Of a stretch of DNA of 56,500 nucleotides, positions 20,101 to 54,250 are shown piece after piece. The translations under genes and the position numbers were made by a program. The notes beneath the pieces were generated by a model. The model was given only the letters and a program-made list of their open reading frames with translations, was not told the origin of the DNA and made no database searches. The DNA is taken from NCBI GenBank assembly GCA_009746045.1, contig RPFO01000213.1:5206317-5262816 (forward strand). Direction: 5' to 3'. This DNA comes from Mesostigma viride. Lineage: Eukaryota > Streptophyta > Mesostigmatophyceae > Mesostigmatales > Mesostigmataceae. The first letter of the stretch is position 1. Each line of letters begins with the position of its first letter.

Positions 20101-20877
20101 GCCCCGTGTCTGGCACCCGGCCGCAGCCTCCCCTTAGAACATAATTAATAATCGACACGATCTTATTGCACCTTATTATGCTCCTGACATTGAACCGCTT
20201 AACCCTTAAGTATACCATCTTCCTCCTATTATGTCGTCCTCTGGTGATCCATGCATGTGTGCAGCCTCCGCTTTGTCTACACGGTCGCCTCCGTCCTGGG
20301 CTCCGTCGCCATGTGCTCCTCCCTCGTGCTACTCTACTGGTCCCTCGACTTCTACGACCCGAACCGCGGCTTCCTGCGCAAGCTCGGCCTGTCCGCCCCC
20401 TCCTACGGCGAGGTCCAGTCCGCCATCTACCTCAAGGTCTCCATCTCCGACTTCCTGACGCTCTTCGCGGCGCGCACGACCTCCTTCTTCTGGACGTCGC
20501 GCCCCGCACCCATCCTGCTGGTCGCCGGCTGCCTCGCGATGGCCGTCTCAACCATTTTCTCGGTGACCTGGCCGTTCGGGGACGGCATGGACGGGCTCAA
20601 CTGGACGTGGGTCGTCTTTGTGTGGGTCTACTGCGTCATCTGGTTCCTTATCCAGGACGCGACCAAGGTGCTCGTGTACAAGCTTTACTACCGCTTCTTC
20701 TTCACCAAGCCCAAGAAGATCGAGCACCGTGTCGTTGTGCCGGACGCGCACAACACTAGCTACGTGCTCGGGGGACAGGTGGCGCACACGGGCCACATGA
20801 GCCAGCCACCCGCAGGATCCGGTGGCGCTCCACATGATGGCAGCCCGATGGCCAAGGTTGAGGAGGCCGCCAATTGA
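5163..20877 (+). CDS. Plasma-membrane H+-transporting P-type ATPase (P3A), 7 exons
   Basis: Electrogenic proton pump that uses ATP to extrude H+. Exons by GT-AG junctions and phase: 5163-5906, 8119-8301, 8659-8940, 10117-10702, 11263-11438, 13672-14153, 20265-20877 (3,066 nt, 1,021 aa). Start chosen at 5163 (gccATGG context); an in-frame ATG lies at 5112. Order: cytosolic N-terminus; M1-M2 (PVMVWIALIVEAGLTNWP); actuator TGES at about residues 277-280; M3 and M4 (IPIAMEL in place of a Ca2+-pump PEGL); phosphorylated Asp about 423 in CSDKTGTLT; KGAP about 516; ITGDH formed across exons 4/5; GDGVND about 681-686; M5-M6 with LLNDGG, whose Asp aligns with the proton-binding Asp of P3A pumps; M7-M10 in exon 7. 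The tail (ending KVEEAAN) shows no plant-type C-terminal Thr. All catalytic motifs are intact and every junction keeps frame. Length fits the family. Intron phases are 0, 0, 0, 1, 0, 2. Confidence 0.95.
5907..8118 (+). other. ATPase intron 1
   Basis: The donor GTGAGG follows GGT-GAC-CTG and the acceptor CAG precedes GTG-CTG-CTG, giving the continuous PGDLVLLASG needed in the actuator domain. A GTAACG five bases downstream gives the wrong frame. The intron is 2.2 kb and mostly unremarkable apart from the 32-bp minisatellite. Confidence 0.85.
6904..7630 (+). repeat. 32-bp minisatellite in ATPase intron 1
   Basis: About 22 head-to-tail copies of a 32-bp unit that begins TGCATGCATCGTGTCGCACT. 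Copies are nearly identical to about 7400 and more variable after that; some 3' copies gain a few bases (TCGCATGCT). Because 32 is not a multiple of 3, long repetitive open frames appear in all phases on both strands; none is likely to be a protein. Each unit carries the palindrome TGCATGCA. Confidence 0.95.
8355..8410 (+). repeat. Decayed copy of the exon 2 / donor junction
   Basis: GTGGAGCAGACAGCGGGTAC and the following tTTGATCG...GATGCAAGCATT repeat the end of exon 2 (GTGGAGCAGACG, then gtaggtccttgat...gatgcaagcatt at 8291-8338) about 60 bp downstream. The copied donor is altered (agcgggta) and probably inactive. Confidence 0.75.
9055..9215 (+). repeat. Two decayed copies of the exon 3 / donor junction
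   Basis: GGATGCGGTCGGGGGGTAGA near 9060 and GGACGCGGTCACTGGGTGGG near 9147 resemble the exon 3 end AAGGATGCG|gtgggtgg at 8932-8948. The two copies also share downstream text (CTAGTGCCT, GGGGTGTCCAT), so they form a diverged tandem pair of about 90 bp. Confidence 0.6.
10732..10962 (+). repeat. 43-bp tandem array with flanking copy of the exon 4 donor junction
   Basis: Starting 30 bp inside intron 4, a 43-bp unit beginning GCCGAAATACTACATAATGA is repeated four times (starts 10732, 10775, 10818, 10861), with a partial fifth. Immediately after it, AGAAGATCACGACCGGTGGG (about 10921) followed by tgcatggtgatatagtg repeats the real exon 4 end and donor (AAGATGATCACCG|gtgggtgc...). The array is therefore bracketed by two versions of the splice donor. 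Confidence 0.85.
11514..12150 (+). repeat. Echoes of the exon 5 / donor junction, including a 44-bp array
   Basis: The exon 5 end (TTCGGGACCATGATCGAGGA...GCGCAG|gttggt) recurs at 11518-11560 (GGGACCATGGTCGAGCAGGC ... GCGCAGttgggtgg), more weakly near 11955-11990 (GACGGCTTTGCTCAGgtgggt) and near 12125-12145 (GACGGCTTTGCACAGgtgggt). Between them, about 11640-11910, six 44-bp units each contain GCRCAGGTGGGTGG, the same junction word, plus the palindrome GCTATCAATGATAGC. Confidence 0.8.
12365..12850. mobile_element. hAT-like MITE
   Basis: The 486-bp element begins CAGGGTTGGGGCGTAAAGGG and its opposite end, read on the other strand, begins CAGGGTTGAGCGTAAAGGGT. It is flanked by GTCGGCAT (12357-12364) and GTTGACAT (12851-12858), an 8-bp near-duplication with two transitions. 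CAGGG-type ends with 8-bp target duplications are typical of hAT elements. The interior is made of CGTAACGTAA-like words in both orientations around a central GGCGCCGCG hairpin (about 12575-12606). There is no transposase frame. Confidence 0.75.
13552..13581 (+). repeat. Duplicated exon 6 acceptor and first 27 exon bases
   Basis: GCAGGTGTTCCCGGAGCACA and the following agttcctgctggtgg match the real exon 6 start (CAG|GTGTTCCCGGAGCACAAG at 13669 onward) perfectly, about 117 bp upstream. If used as an acceptor it would open into unrelated sequence, so the downstream copy is the functional one: only it continues into the conserved VEALRQKGYVVGMTGDG. Confidence 0.9.
14279..14313 (+). repeat. Decayed copy of the exon 6 / donor junction
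   Basis: CCAATGTCGCGGTCTCTGAA then taccctgagtgag parallels the exon 6 end (ACAACGTCGCAGTCTCCGAG then taccccgag). It lies about 160 bp downstream of the original, inside intron 6, and ends at GAGTGAG, a donor-like word. Confidence 0.7.
14628..17882 (+). CDS. RT-RNase H-tyrosine recombinase polyprotein with internal 2A-like motif
   Basis: 1,084-aa uninterrupted polyprotein of a YR retrotransposon. Residues 1-160 are unassigned. The RT has the motif A Asp at about 302 (KSDLVSYYYSI) and motif C IDD at about 427-429 (SITIDDLVAS). RNase H shows DAS..GQG (Asp about 590), HINEKE, VDSTAALG and PADGVSR, the four acidic positions of the fold. GIHPNPGP at 768-775 matches the 2A ribosome-skipping core (NPG|P). 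The recombinase follows, with Arg 918 (LRISEALNL), Lys in STKTSKGKT, H1013-x-x-R1016 (IHGLRHGG), W1039 (GRWLSSS) and Tyr 1048 (AHYVG), the complete R-K-HxxR-W-Y set. No gag or methyltransferase is recognised. All catalytic residues are intact, so it may be active or recently inserted. The exact start codon is uncertain. Confidence 0.92.
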   Translation: MEGGQPPPAIGGGGCTVSHPGCQGSSPNCHPLGQAQQGSTSREIESQRDRSLFPLPYPLRPAYTAWGRVRSARRRQRATRRHREYTLQCKVVRWLNWLWGGGQDPPPNPRGACSKGREEALARVKRHCTWHSRRVGGVATGQEQEGADAIYGKQNKYEQLRADAVSLPKAEVAGKARLLDLLAMRPSWREIYASEENCIKPAVVASAKYWNVPKPSRGCSMAEWGKLMSRAAGVGMVAFRERRPKWVDGCFGVAKGVGELRFIVNRKLGNLLWVDPPKILLPHLGILVEVYIKGWCYCAKSDLVSYYYSIEVPEWWWDYQGLPSVWSTSVGLAGPRRKVWPVLKVLAMGHSHAVALGEAIHEMVLYMTGALDPRRQVNYLSSAGELTLVRDECGQPLRLAIEYKEERAGELQIDLENPPAPMLSITIDDLVASNGRTCEAVNQLITRAIEEGYLPNNLVPSKEKTKMASLEGDELEALGVVHRRNGVLEPTVKQLNLVIAHTQAILTRGRATAEGLAAVLGRWLWLQMLSRSCLSIWQQCFKFISLQGWGQRSWVLWAGVREELECALALAPMLRVDRSAPLAREVVASDASTYGQGVVYATMEPGDVTELARAREVRGYPTLLIPSEVAYAGPRPLSARAQQAITSQQWRVGVRSRWRDPGMHINEKEVRAAVKGVERSARSLANRGKRVVRLVDSTAALGCLAKGRSSSHKLNKQCRRLCALTLATGSRSQWVWTPSALQPADGVSRGQSMATFLAGWVRDLTAEGIHPNPGPPAPVSYLPLLEGKVKPATLLAYRRGLDSLLTWWEAGGRADGSSSRADTLEETFCAYVAWAHFRGYSRQVCVNALMGLQLYYPGMVKRWDLARGVLAGWKTLVPPRAPPPIPWEAAFALASTMVMQGQRLAGLLVVIVFRHYLRISEALNLRVGHVRLQPDVRLGPAQRGALLLRSTKTSKGKTQSVVVEDVMSETILRHCIAGKHAWEAVFPFTYPQFRRIWQAASQALGVAQIFTIHGLRHGGATHDFLAGRSMGDIQGRGRWLSSSTVAHYVGLHRSLEVQLPEVILRAMAACPPRAWRAILKLPST
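16929..16952 (+). other. 2A-like ribosome-skipping motif GIHPNPGP
   Basis: Encodes GIHPNPGP in frame, preceded by VRDLTAE, between the RNase H fold and the recombinase. The C-terminal NPG|P core is invariant in 2A peptides; His at the usual Glu position also occurs in 2A-like motifs of LINE proteins. Skipping would release an RT-RNase H of 774 residues and a separate recombinase of 310 residues starting with Pro. Confidence 0.7.
18083..19016. repeat. Near-perfect inverted repeat, two ~430-bp arms with ~73-bp loop
   Basis: The left arm (18083 to about 18513) starts AATCGTGGTTCTCTGAACAT; the right arm (about 18587-19016) is its reverse complement, with only a few single-base differences visible (for example one A/T indel near CTTTTGAGG and one in the TTTTTCTTGGCC tract). 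The loop holds the GTAAGGCTAGCCTTTGCC repeat that also follows the recombinase ORF. A transcript through it would fold into a very long hairpin. Confidence 0.95.
19391..19600 (+). repeat. 31-bp tandem repeat in ATPase intron 6
   Basis: Four full copies of a 31-bp unit starting GTCCTGCTATGATGATAATT (19391, 19422, 19453, 19484), followed by shortened and diverged copies to about 19600. AT-rich and non-coding. Confidence 0.9.
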
Positions 20878-22880
20878 GGCCGCACACCACAGACTGTGGC
20901 AGGCATGGGTATATAACCCTAGCTTATTTCATATTGCAACGTGGCCCCAACTGGCTTTCGATCATGCCTGGCCGGTCACCCTCGCAAAGCGATTTCTTAC
21001 CCTCAGGGTTTATACCGTGAGGTGCCCAACGTATAGTACGTACAATTAGATGCGCGTCATTGCGCATTTGCATGATGTACCTACTATGTCAACACGAGAC
21101 AACCATTGCACGCATGCGCAGGCCAGAAATCTGGAGAATCCGGACCATGTTATCTCGAGCCTGTTGTCATCTTCTCCGCGTTTGTCGAGTTGTTCAGGAT
21201 TCTAGTAGATATCGGACTTCTGTCACCAGAGGCCTTTGGCATGCATGCTTCAACGGTGTCTAGCTAGTGCCGTGCCAGAGTGCACGTGTGCTTACTGGGG
21301 GGCATTTATTATATCACCATGCATGCAAGAATAGAACTGCATCTGGCTGTGGTGTGAATGCGGGGGAAGATGTGCTTTCAATCCACGCATTCTTTTTCCA
21401 GCCGTGCTGTCACTGTGCCGTGCAACTTTCAGCTTCAGATCAATAAGTGTAGTTTCTGTACAGCTTGATTGATCAGAAGGAGGCCATGTATGTATGGTAT
21501 CCCGATAGCTAGTTCCGGATTGACACTTGACCAGTATCATGCAGCAAGGATGCACTGATGCTGAGTTATGCAACAACATATATATTATAAGGATCTACAT
21601 GCTCTAATGAAGCGCACTTAAAACTATGCGCAACAATGCATGCACACTTTTGAAATGTATGATGTCATTGTCTGACGGCAGCTTGTGTTTGCTGTGTTGA
21701 CCATATTTTGATATATTAGCTATCAATTAATCAATTACACGCGGTCCCGTTGGGGAGACACGGAGCATTATAAAACCCTCTTGGTATAATATACGAAAAT
21801 GCCTACGCGCGGTTCTGAACGCGGTGCACTAATGGGTACCCGTCTAGCGGGCCCCGGTTGACACGATTGCCCATGACGGGTGACATGTGCACGTTCCCTA
21901 CCGAGCTAGGGACGTTTGTTAACCTCCACAACCTGATGCCATACTAGCATATTCTGCATCTTCTGCCAGATCACGGAGCTAGGCTTCGCAAGCCCGGGCC
22001 ACCCCTCGTCCATAAGCTAGGGGTCGCTTTCCCAAGTTCTAGAGAGGCCGAGGCCCCTCATGTCCGCCTGTTGTTCCAAGGTATGAAAGGTGCGGCAGGG
22101 ATCGACCATTGCAGTGATTGGCCTTGGCCGGCCCGCTCCACGTGAGGAGGTGATGTCCAGGCTGAGCAGGCCGCAGGCCCGCCGGGCGGCAATGGGACCA
22201 CGGTACGTGTACTACCTGGTCAGTCACTGGTGCAGGCCAAATGCCCTGCCATGCCTAAATTTAAGTCTAGGATTGATAGTATCACTGATGAGTGGCATGC
22301 CTAGCTAGATATAGATCGTCCTGGCGCATGTGCATGCGGGGCATATTGGACCCATATGGAATATGGAACGTATAAACATGTATTCGGATCCGGCCATGTG
22401 AGTGCCATATCCAAGCTGGAAGCCAAGGCGTCGACCGTGAGCGTACGGACATCCACATGTCCGCCCCGAAAGTGAGGACTGGGAGGATCAAGGACTTTAA
22501 CGGAGGTCCTGCTTCTCCAGCTAGCTTGCCGATGCAGGGGCTTGCGCCACAGGGCTCGGTGCCGATGGAGAGTTCAGAGTTGCCCCATGCCAGGCAGTAT
22601 CCTCCGGCCTCAATGTCGTTGGCAGAGCTAGTTGGGCAGGATATGCTGCCCATGCAGCAGCTTGAACCGATTCCGGTACTCGACGCACTGTCAGCGGAGC
22701 CCGCGTCTAGTCTGTATAGTGTCTATTCTGTATAGTGTGAGGAAGAGGTCTGGTGCCCGGCCGGCGGGGCCAACCAAGCCCGCGACCGCCATCGATCGCC
22801 GCGCTGTCGTCTGCATGGCTGAGGCTTCCGAGCCCACCACCCGCGCCTCTAACGCCAGGCATGCAATCTAGCCATGTCTG
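20878..22880. other. Intergenic: ATPase 3' flank
   Basis: Holds the ATPase 3' UTR and an inverted copy of the dispersed repeat (21082-21205). Otherwise I see no gene: open frames are short and lack conserved motifs. The window from 22030 to 22740 is more GC-rich with short open stretches but no recognisable family. Confidence 0.5.
21082..21205 (-). repeat. Dispersed repeat, copy B (inverted)
   Basis: Reverse-complement match to copy A over about 100 bp, including GCGCAGGCCAGAAATCTGG and the flanking GGACCATG and CGCGTTTGTCGAGTTGTTCA blocks. Confidence 0.65.
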
Positions 22881-23590
22881 GACATGTTCAGGTTTCGGAT
22901 TGAACGCGATGTCATATGCATACATAATCTCCGCTCACCGGGAGGAAAAGTATAGCTCATCTTCACCATGCGCTTTCAAATTCTTGAGGAGCACGCCGGC
23001 CCGGATCCTCACCGGCACAATGCTCAAAACGCTTGCGCACCGGCTTGGTCATCTCATAATGGATCACAATAATGAACATCAACGGCGAGAGCACACAGCT
23101 TTGCCAGCCCCCTTTCTGCAATTGCAAAGGGCATGGCGGTGTCACTTGTGCCGTATAAGAGGTACGCACCGACTGGTGGTATCTAGAGTCTGACCTCACT
23201 GATACAGCTTGCGGAGAACCGGAATCAATAGGGTGGGGATCCACATATGTCACCTGGCCAGAATCAAATGGCGTCCATTTGAAGCGCGGGCCCGCCAGAA
23301 GACCGAATCAAATGCCTTGATGAAGTCCATGCACGAACACTAGTAGGTGCACGGGGACTGAACTCACCAGGGCGCAGCTAGATCAAAGCCAGATTTCCTG
23401 TAGCCGCAGCTCAGGCCGGCCAGCCACCAAAATCAGGGCAGGATGGTGTTGCGACCCGGCCGGGAGCTCCGGACGGATCGAAGGCCGAAGCCCATCTGGT
23501 TCTCGCTGAGCTGCACATCCAAGGCGTTCTGGATGCCGTCGAGGAGCAGGTGCATAACCACTGAGCTCTGAATACAAACACTACGTGCGG
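22880..23590 (-). pseudogene. Relic of a non-LTR (LINE) reverse transcriptase
   Basis: Reading the minus strand from 23590 downward through several frames gives, in the correct order, QMGFGLRSVRSSRPGR (the QxGFRPGR region), MDFIKAFDSVFW (motif A, about 23332-23295), LRKLY, CVLSPLMFIIVI (motif B, about 23097-23062) and YAYDIAF (motif C, about 22920-22902, with the first Asp of YADD replaced by Tyr). Stops and frameshifts separate the blocks. Order and spacing fit a LINE RT; the catalytic change and frame breaks mark it as dead. Clade not determined. Confidence 0.75.
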
Positions 23591-24408
23591 AGTCACCTTT
23601 GCGGAGTGTCTGATCAGAATATACGCTTGGCTGATTTCGATAGTACCGGCTACGCCCCCTTCTAAAGAAGGATTCAGCCGTGTTCAGCCCGTCTCACGGT
23701 GCGAGACTGAACAAGTCTCGCGTGCAGACACGTGTGTAGTACTCCTACACACAGATCTCGAGTGATTTATCTAGTACCAAATCCGAAAGGCTTGCATCAC
23801 TCCCCGGACAGGAGAACTTTTGCGGATGACTGTAGGTGTAAGTTGGCGATGCCATGGTAACCGGAGACGTCCGTCCTATAGTCAGCAAAATTGGTGCGAG
23901 AGGTCCCCAGTTCGATTACGGTCGGATTCATTTGCAGATCGCGTTTTTCCGCGTTTTCCGCGGCCCGGCACTGAACGCAAAGGTTTTCACCTTTGCGGAG
24001 TGTCTGATCAGAATATACGCTTGGCTGATTTCGATAGTACCGGCTACGCCCCCTTCTAAAGAAGGATTCAGCCGTGTTCAGCCCGTCTCACGGTGCGAGA
24101 CTGAACAAGTCTCGCGTGCAGACACGTGTGTAGTACTCCTACACACAGATCTCGAGTGATTTATCTAGTACCAAATCCGAAAGGCTTGCATCACTCCCCG
24201 GACAGGAGAACTTTTGCGGATGACTGTAGGTGTAAGTTGGCGATGCCATGGTAACCGGAGACGTCCGTCCTATAGTCAGCAAAATTGGTGCGAGAGGTCC
24301 CCAGTTCGATTACGGTCGGATTCATTTGCAGATCGCGTTTTTCCGCGTTTTCCGCGGCCCGGCACTGAACGCAAAGGTTTTCACCTTTGCGGAGTGTCTG
24401 ATCAGAAA
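23591..24408. mobile_element. Tandem 394-bp insertion (two units plus 26 bp)
   Basis: Units at 23594-23987 and 23988-24381 look identical base for base; a third begins (CACCTTTGCGGAGTGTCTGA, then tcagaa) and stops at 24407. The block is flanked by ACTACGTGCGG on both sides (ending about 23590 and starting 24409), a likely 11-bp target duplication. The unit has several short inverted repeats (for example GTCTCACGGTGCGAGAC) and a weak tRNA B-box-like AGTTCGATTA. I find no canonical hammerhead core (CTGANGA) on either strand and no credible protein. Confidence 0.85.
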
Positions 24409-24419
24409 CTACGTGCGGG

Positions 24420-26974
24420 CTATGATTGTTTCGGTCGGCCGCTGCGGTCGGCGGCCATTGCCGCGCTGGCTGGAGGTGCATGGATCCCCAGGCGGGGCAG
24501 CCTGGCTGGCAGCTGGGGACCCCGCTGAGGCCGGGCCGGCAGACGTGCAGCACTGCATGTAATTGTGTGGAGAGCGGGAGCACGGTGTGGAACCCTCCAC
24601 GAGGGCCGCAAGGCCCAGAAGAGGGTCTAGCGAGGGGCTCCGGGAGGGTGCGCGCCAGCGCTGGCCAAAGCCGACACAGCCGCGCACCTTGGGAGCCCAA
24701 GAACGGCCAACTTAGGAGGGTCCACACAATATGGGGACAGGCCCAAGGGTCCAGGGCCTGGGGGAGGCAGCGCACCGGAAGACGGATGGAGCTGGGGCGG
24801 GAGTCGGGACCAAGCAGTGCGTGTGCAAGCCGGCATCGGCAGTTTGGCACGAATCGCACACGAAGAGACAGGGTGCGTTCCGAACGCACGTGAGGCTGTA
24901 GCAAACCTCGCGCACCAGCGTCGAGAGCGGCACGGGGTCGCCATGACCCAGGCCGTCGTCAATATCCCCCATCTCCTGTGCACATGCAGTTGCGCCGCAA
25001 TTCGCGAGGCCCGACGCACAACGCGGGGGCAGGCAGTGGATCCCGCACCTTGGCCGAATCCATGCCGCGTCGGGAAGGATCCGCATGTGGGACGGGTAAA
25101 AAACAACGTAGCGGTAAGCCCAGGTGGAGAGCCGGGCGCGGAGGCGGGTGGGTTGGGGGGCGTGCCCCCGCCAACCGGATACGCATCGTATATCGGGTAA
25201 AAACAAAGGCGAAGAAACAGCCGAAATCTCAGCCCTGCCAGGCTCGGACAATTCTTTGCTGAAAAACTGGGCCATGACAACGAGCTCTCCTCCTGCCAAG
25301 ATTCGATCCAGCCTCGGATCCTCCCCGAACCTCCTGTCTAGCCACAGGCGCGCCGAAAGATTGGGCCGGTCCGCTGTCGATCAGGCTCCTGGCAGTGATG
25401 GGCTACATACCCGGCACCCCGCGCTAGCCATCTCCACGCTCATCTCCACGCAGCTAGATTCACCTCGATCCGCCTGTGATTCTTTCCACCGTAGCCGCTA
25501 GCTCTGGTCCTAGCGGGCCTGTAGGGCTCCTTCCCTGAAGTTGTCCGAATTAAAAGGCAGCTCCGGCCCCCAGTGTCAAGGAGCTGCTTGCCGCAACCAG
25601 GGGCAGAGGGGAATCGTCCGTTGGCCCAGCGCCGGAAATCACACCCTTTTTGTAAAATCGTAGAGCCCCCCGGCCACAAAATTTACCATGCCCACTATTG
25701 GTTGGTGGCGAACATAAGGAATTTTGTTCTAGGCCGCTCCATGCCCAGAGAGGCCGATAGCATCATCTTACATTCAGCAGCCGCCATAGCGGCCAGCCGG
25801 ACTTGCCAGCAAATGCTGGGATCAAGTTGCGAGGCTGAAAAGAGGCCTCCCTACATTCCCTAGACCGACCACTCTAAGCACTGACTGCCCATCACAGCTG
25901 CTCCAAGCCTGCATGGCGCATATGCTGGCCAGGTAGGGCCAGTGACGTTTTTTAGAAGTTCTACCTAGGCCTGCACTTCGGGCCGATCACACACAGCGCC
26001 GGCACACAATGGGCGGCTGGTGCAGTACTCTCGTGACTGAGTGATAGTACTGCGCTACCAGTACGGCAGGTCGGTCCCCTTTGAGCTCGTCTTCCTGATT
26101 CTCCATTGATCTATCATTCTCAATGAATATATAATGAGCAAAGTTCAACAATTGTATATCCATCCATCCCATTCCATTTCCATCCGCTGAGCTTAATGAT
26201 CATGCGTGACTTGTGCACAGTCTACGTACACGTATTGGCACATGGGCAGGCTAGTGCGAGCCTGGGAGGCATGTCATGCCGGATGTATTGGCACGGGAAC
26301 ACGGCAGCATTATAATGACATATGGTTGCAGAGTCATCGCTTGGTTTTCAAATAAATATGAGTTTTTCTGCCTGACTGACAGCAAAGCCAGCAATATCAT
26401 GATGGTGTTAGACCGTTTGTGCTGGTCACACCATTCCAAGCCTCAAGACTTCAAAATCGCCCCCCCCCAATCCTCTTGAAACTCACACCATTGGCCAGAA
26501 AACAGGCCCGCGAGGGAACTCTTCTAATATTCCGGCCAGACAACAGCATGACAACTTTCATTCCACTGACCCGCAGTCCAAGCATCAAATGGCATTGATA
26601 CAACCAACCCAACAGAGCACCTGACAGTGATTTTTCGGCTTGCCGCAAGCCCTGGCCAATGACGGCCCCACATAGTGGCTCTAAGACGCAATCTTGAGGT
26701 TCATGCTGACAGTTGAACACTCTTTCGTCTTCCAGAAAAACTTCTGGTAGCCCGGCACTAAAAAGCATGCCATACCATACACACCAATCGATGTAGTGCT
26801 GTAGTGCCATATTCGCTGACGTGGCATGACACCGCATGGCACAGGTTCCCTCAGATATGGAGCGCCAACTCCCAAAGTTTACATGGAAAAGTAATTATCA
26901 TGGGAGGCGCCATCATGGAGAGTTTGTGTAGATACAAATTATACAAAAGTGATCCCGGTCCAACTGGTCAATGG
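24420..26974. other. Intergenic between the relic LINE and the channel 3' end
   Basis: GC-rich to about 25300, with overlapping open frames on both strands and no conserved domain. It lies 5' of the LINE RT relic on the minus strand and could be its decayed endonuclease or N-terminal region. 25500-26974 is closed in most frames and shows nothing recognisable. The 3' UTR of the K+ channel must lie just below 26975. Confidence 0.4.
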
Positions 26975-52575
<25,601 letters not shown>

Positions 52576-53722
52576 GTCACGACGTCGGCTCTGAGCCGCG
52601 CATCACCAATCAACGTTGCTTGAGAATCTCGCAAATCCGGGTTGTTGCCAGCATTGGAAGGTCTGTGATACAACAGAATGCCGTGCGCGAGCGGAGACAC
52701 GTGAAGCAATGCCCCGGCACCGGTATTGGGAAATGCTTGACGCACACATGGCGTAATAATATCCGGTCCATTTTTCTAGACTAGGGAGCGGCTGCATGGA
52801 TTTGCTACATTAAATTTCCAATTATCCACCCCCTAAACTTCTAGTCAGCGGGCAATCGATGTTTTAGCATCGTTCAAAGTCCCCGTAGATAAAATCTGTA
52901 TACCTCTGTAGTTCCTGCCAGAGCCCGTCTTCTGGACATTAGCAGCGTGTTTTGAAGTATAAAGTCGGCTGCTGTGCCGCCCATGGCCGGTTAAGCCAAG
53001 AGCAAGGCCTTTTCAGGATAAAGACATGACATCGCCAGCATGTTGCATTTTGTAAGACCGTGGCATGCAGGCAAGCTCATTCGGAACGGCCTTCATCAAA
53101 TTTAGCCATGGCCGTTGTGGCAGATGGCAACATCATTGCTCCCACAGCAGGTGATTGCCCGTATTGGACATCAGATCCCGCGTAAATCTTCGTAAGAAAT
53201 GTTGTTATTATTCGGTCCTGGAAATCTGGAATAAAGAGCCTGGAATAACTACTACACTTATATAGGACTGGCTTTGTTGTTGTTGTTGTTGTTGCCCACG
53301 CCGCACACGTACTGACAACAGCTGAGCAAGGCCCTCGGCCACAACAACAACTGCTGCCCACGTGCGGCGTGGGATTCAACTAACTAATTACCTGAGCAAG
53401 GCAGGACAACAGCTGTAGGTCTGTTGTAACTAGCTAGGGCGGAGTCACAACATTATATCTTGTGCGGCGTGGGATACAAGTTACAACTAACCTAACCAAC
53501 TAGCGAACAAATATCTTATGGCAATTGGCAAATTGGCCATGTTCAGTGTCCTGGCCCTCGGCCTTCCCAAATCTCTGCTGCCCATGTTGAGTTGAGTTGA
53601 GTTGCCTTGATCAAGATCATGAGTTGAGTTTATTCCCGCGCCGGCAGGGTTATTAATAGTGGATCCGACAGGGTTATTAATAGTGGATCCAACGGCTGGT
53701 CCTGCCTGTAAGTATGAGGTGG
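52576..53722. other. Channel 5' flank, no gene seen
   Basis: Upstream of the channel start codon (52575, minus strand), so it includes its promoter. Contains short GTT/CAA runs (about 53275 and 53340) and repeats of GCCCACGTGCGGCGTGGG-like words in both orientations. No coding signal recognised. Confidence 0.4.
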
Positions 53723-53979
<257 letters not shown>

Positions 53980-54008
53980 GCAAATTGGCAATCTAGAGTG
54001 AATCTACG

Positions 54009-54250
54009 GGTCCAAGTGAATCTACGGGTGTGTGCCCACCTTCATTAGGATTCGCTGATACTCTTTTCCCCTCTCACCTCTTTGGTCCATAATTGGCTAA
54101 TAAAATATACCCATTTCCCCCGAAATCTACGGGTCCAACGTGTGTGTGCCCACCTTCATTAGGATTCGCTGATACTCATTTCCCCTCTCACCTCTTTGGT
54201 CCATAATTGGCTAATAAAATATACCCATTTCCCCGAAATCTACGGGTCCA
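54009..54250. repeat. 114-bp tandem duplication
   Basis: TGTGCCCACCTTCATTAGGA at 54031 and 54145 start two nearly identical ~114-bp copies; they share ATAATTGGCTAATAAAATAT and end in AAATCTACGGGTCCAA. Confidence 0.9.

Noticed and set aside
23591-24408. Retrozyme with hammerhead ribozyme, or a tRNA gene
   Set aside because: No CTGANGA core on either strand that I could find, and the B-box-like AGTTCGATTA lacks a matching cloverleaf; kept only as a concatemeric insertion.
23820-24904. Recurring peptides in the 394-bp units (for example MVTGDVRPIVSKIGARGPQ)
   Set aside because: Open frames end at the unit boundary, have no domain, and the duplication explains their repetition.
25370-25500. Plus-strand LINE RT start (QAPGSDGLHTR resembling KAPGPDG)
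   Set aside because: A single short match with stops around it and no following RT motifs on that strand.
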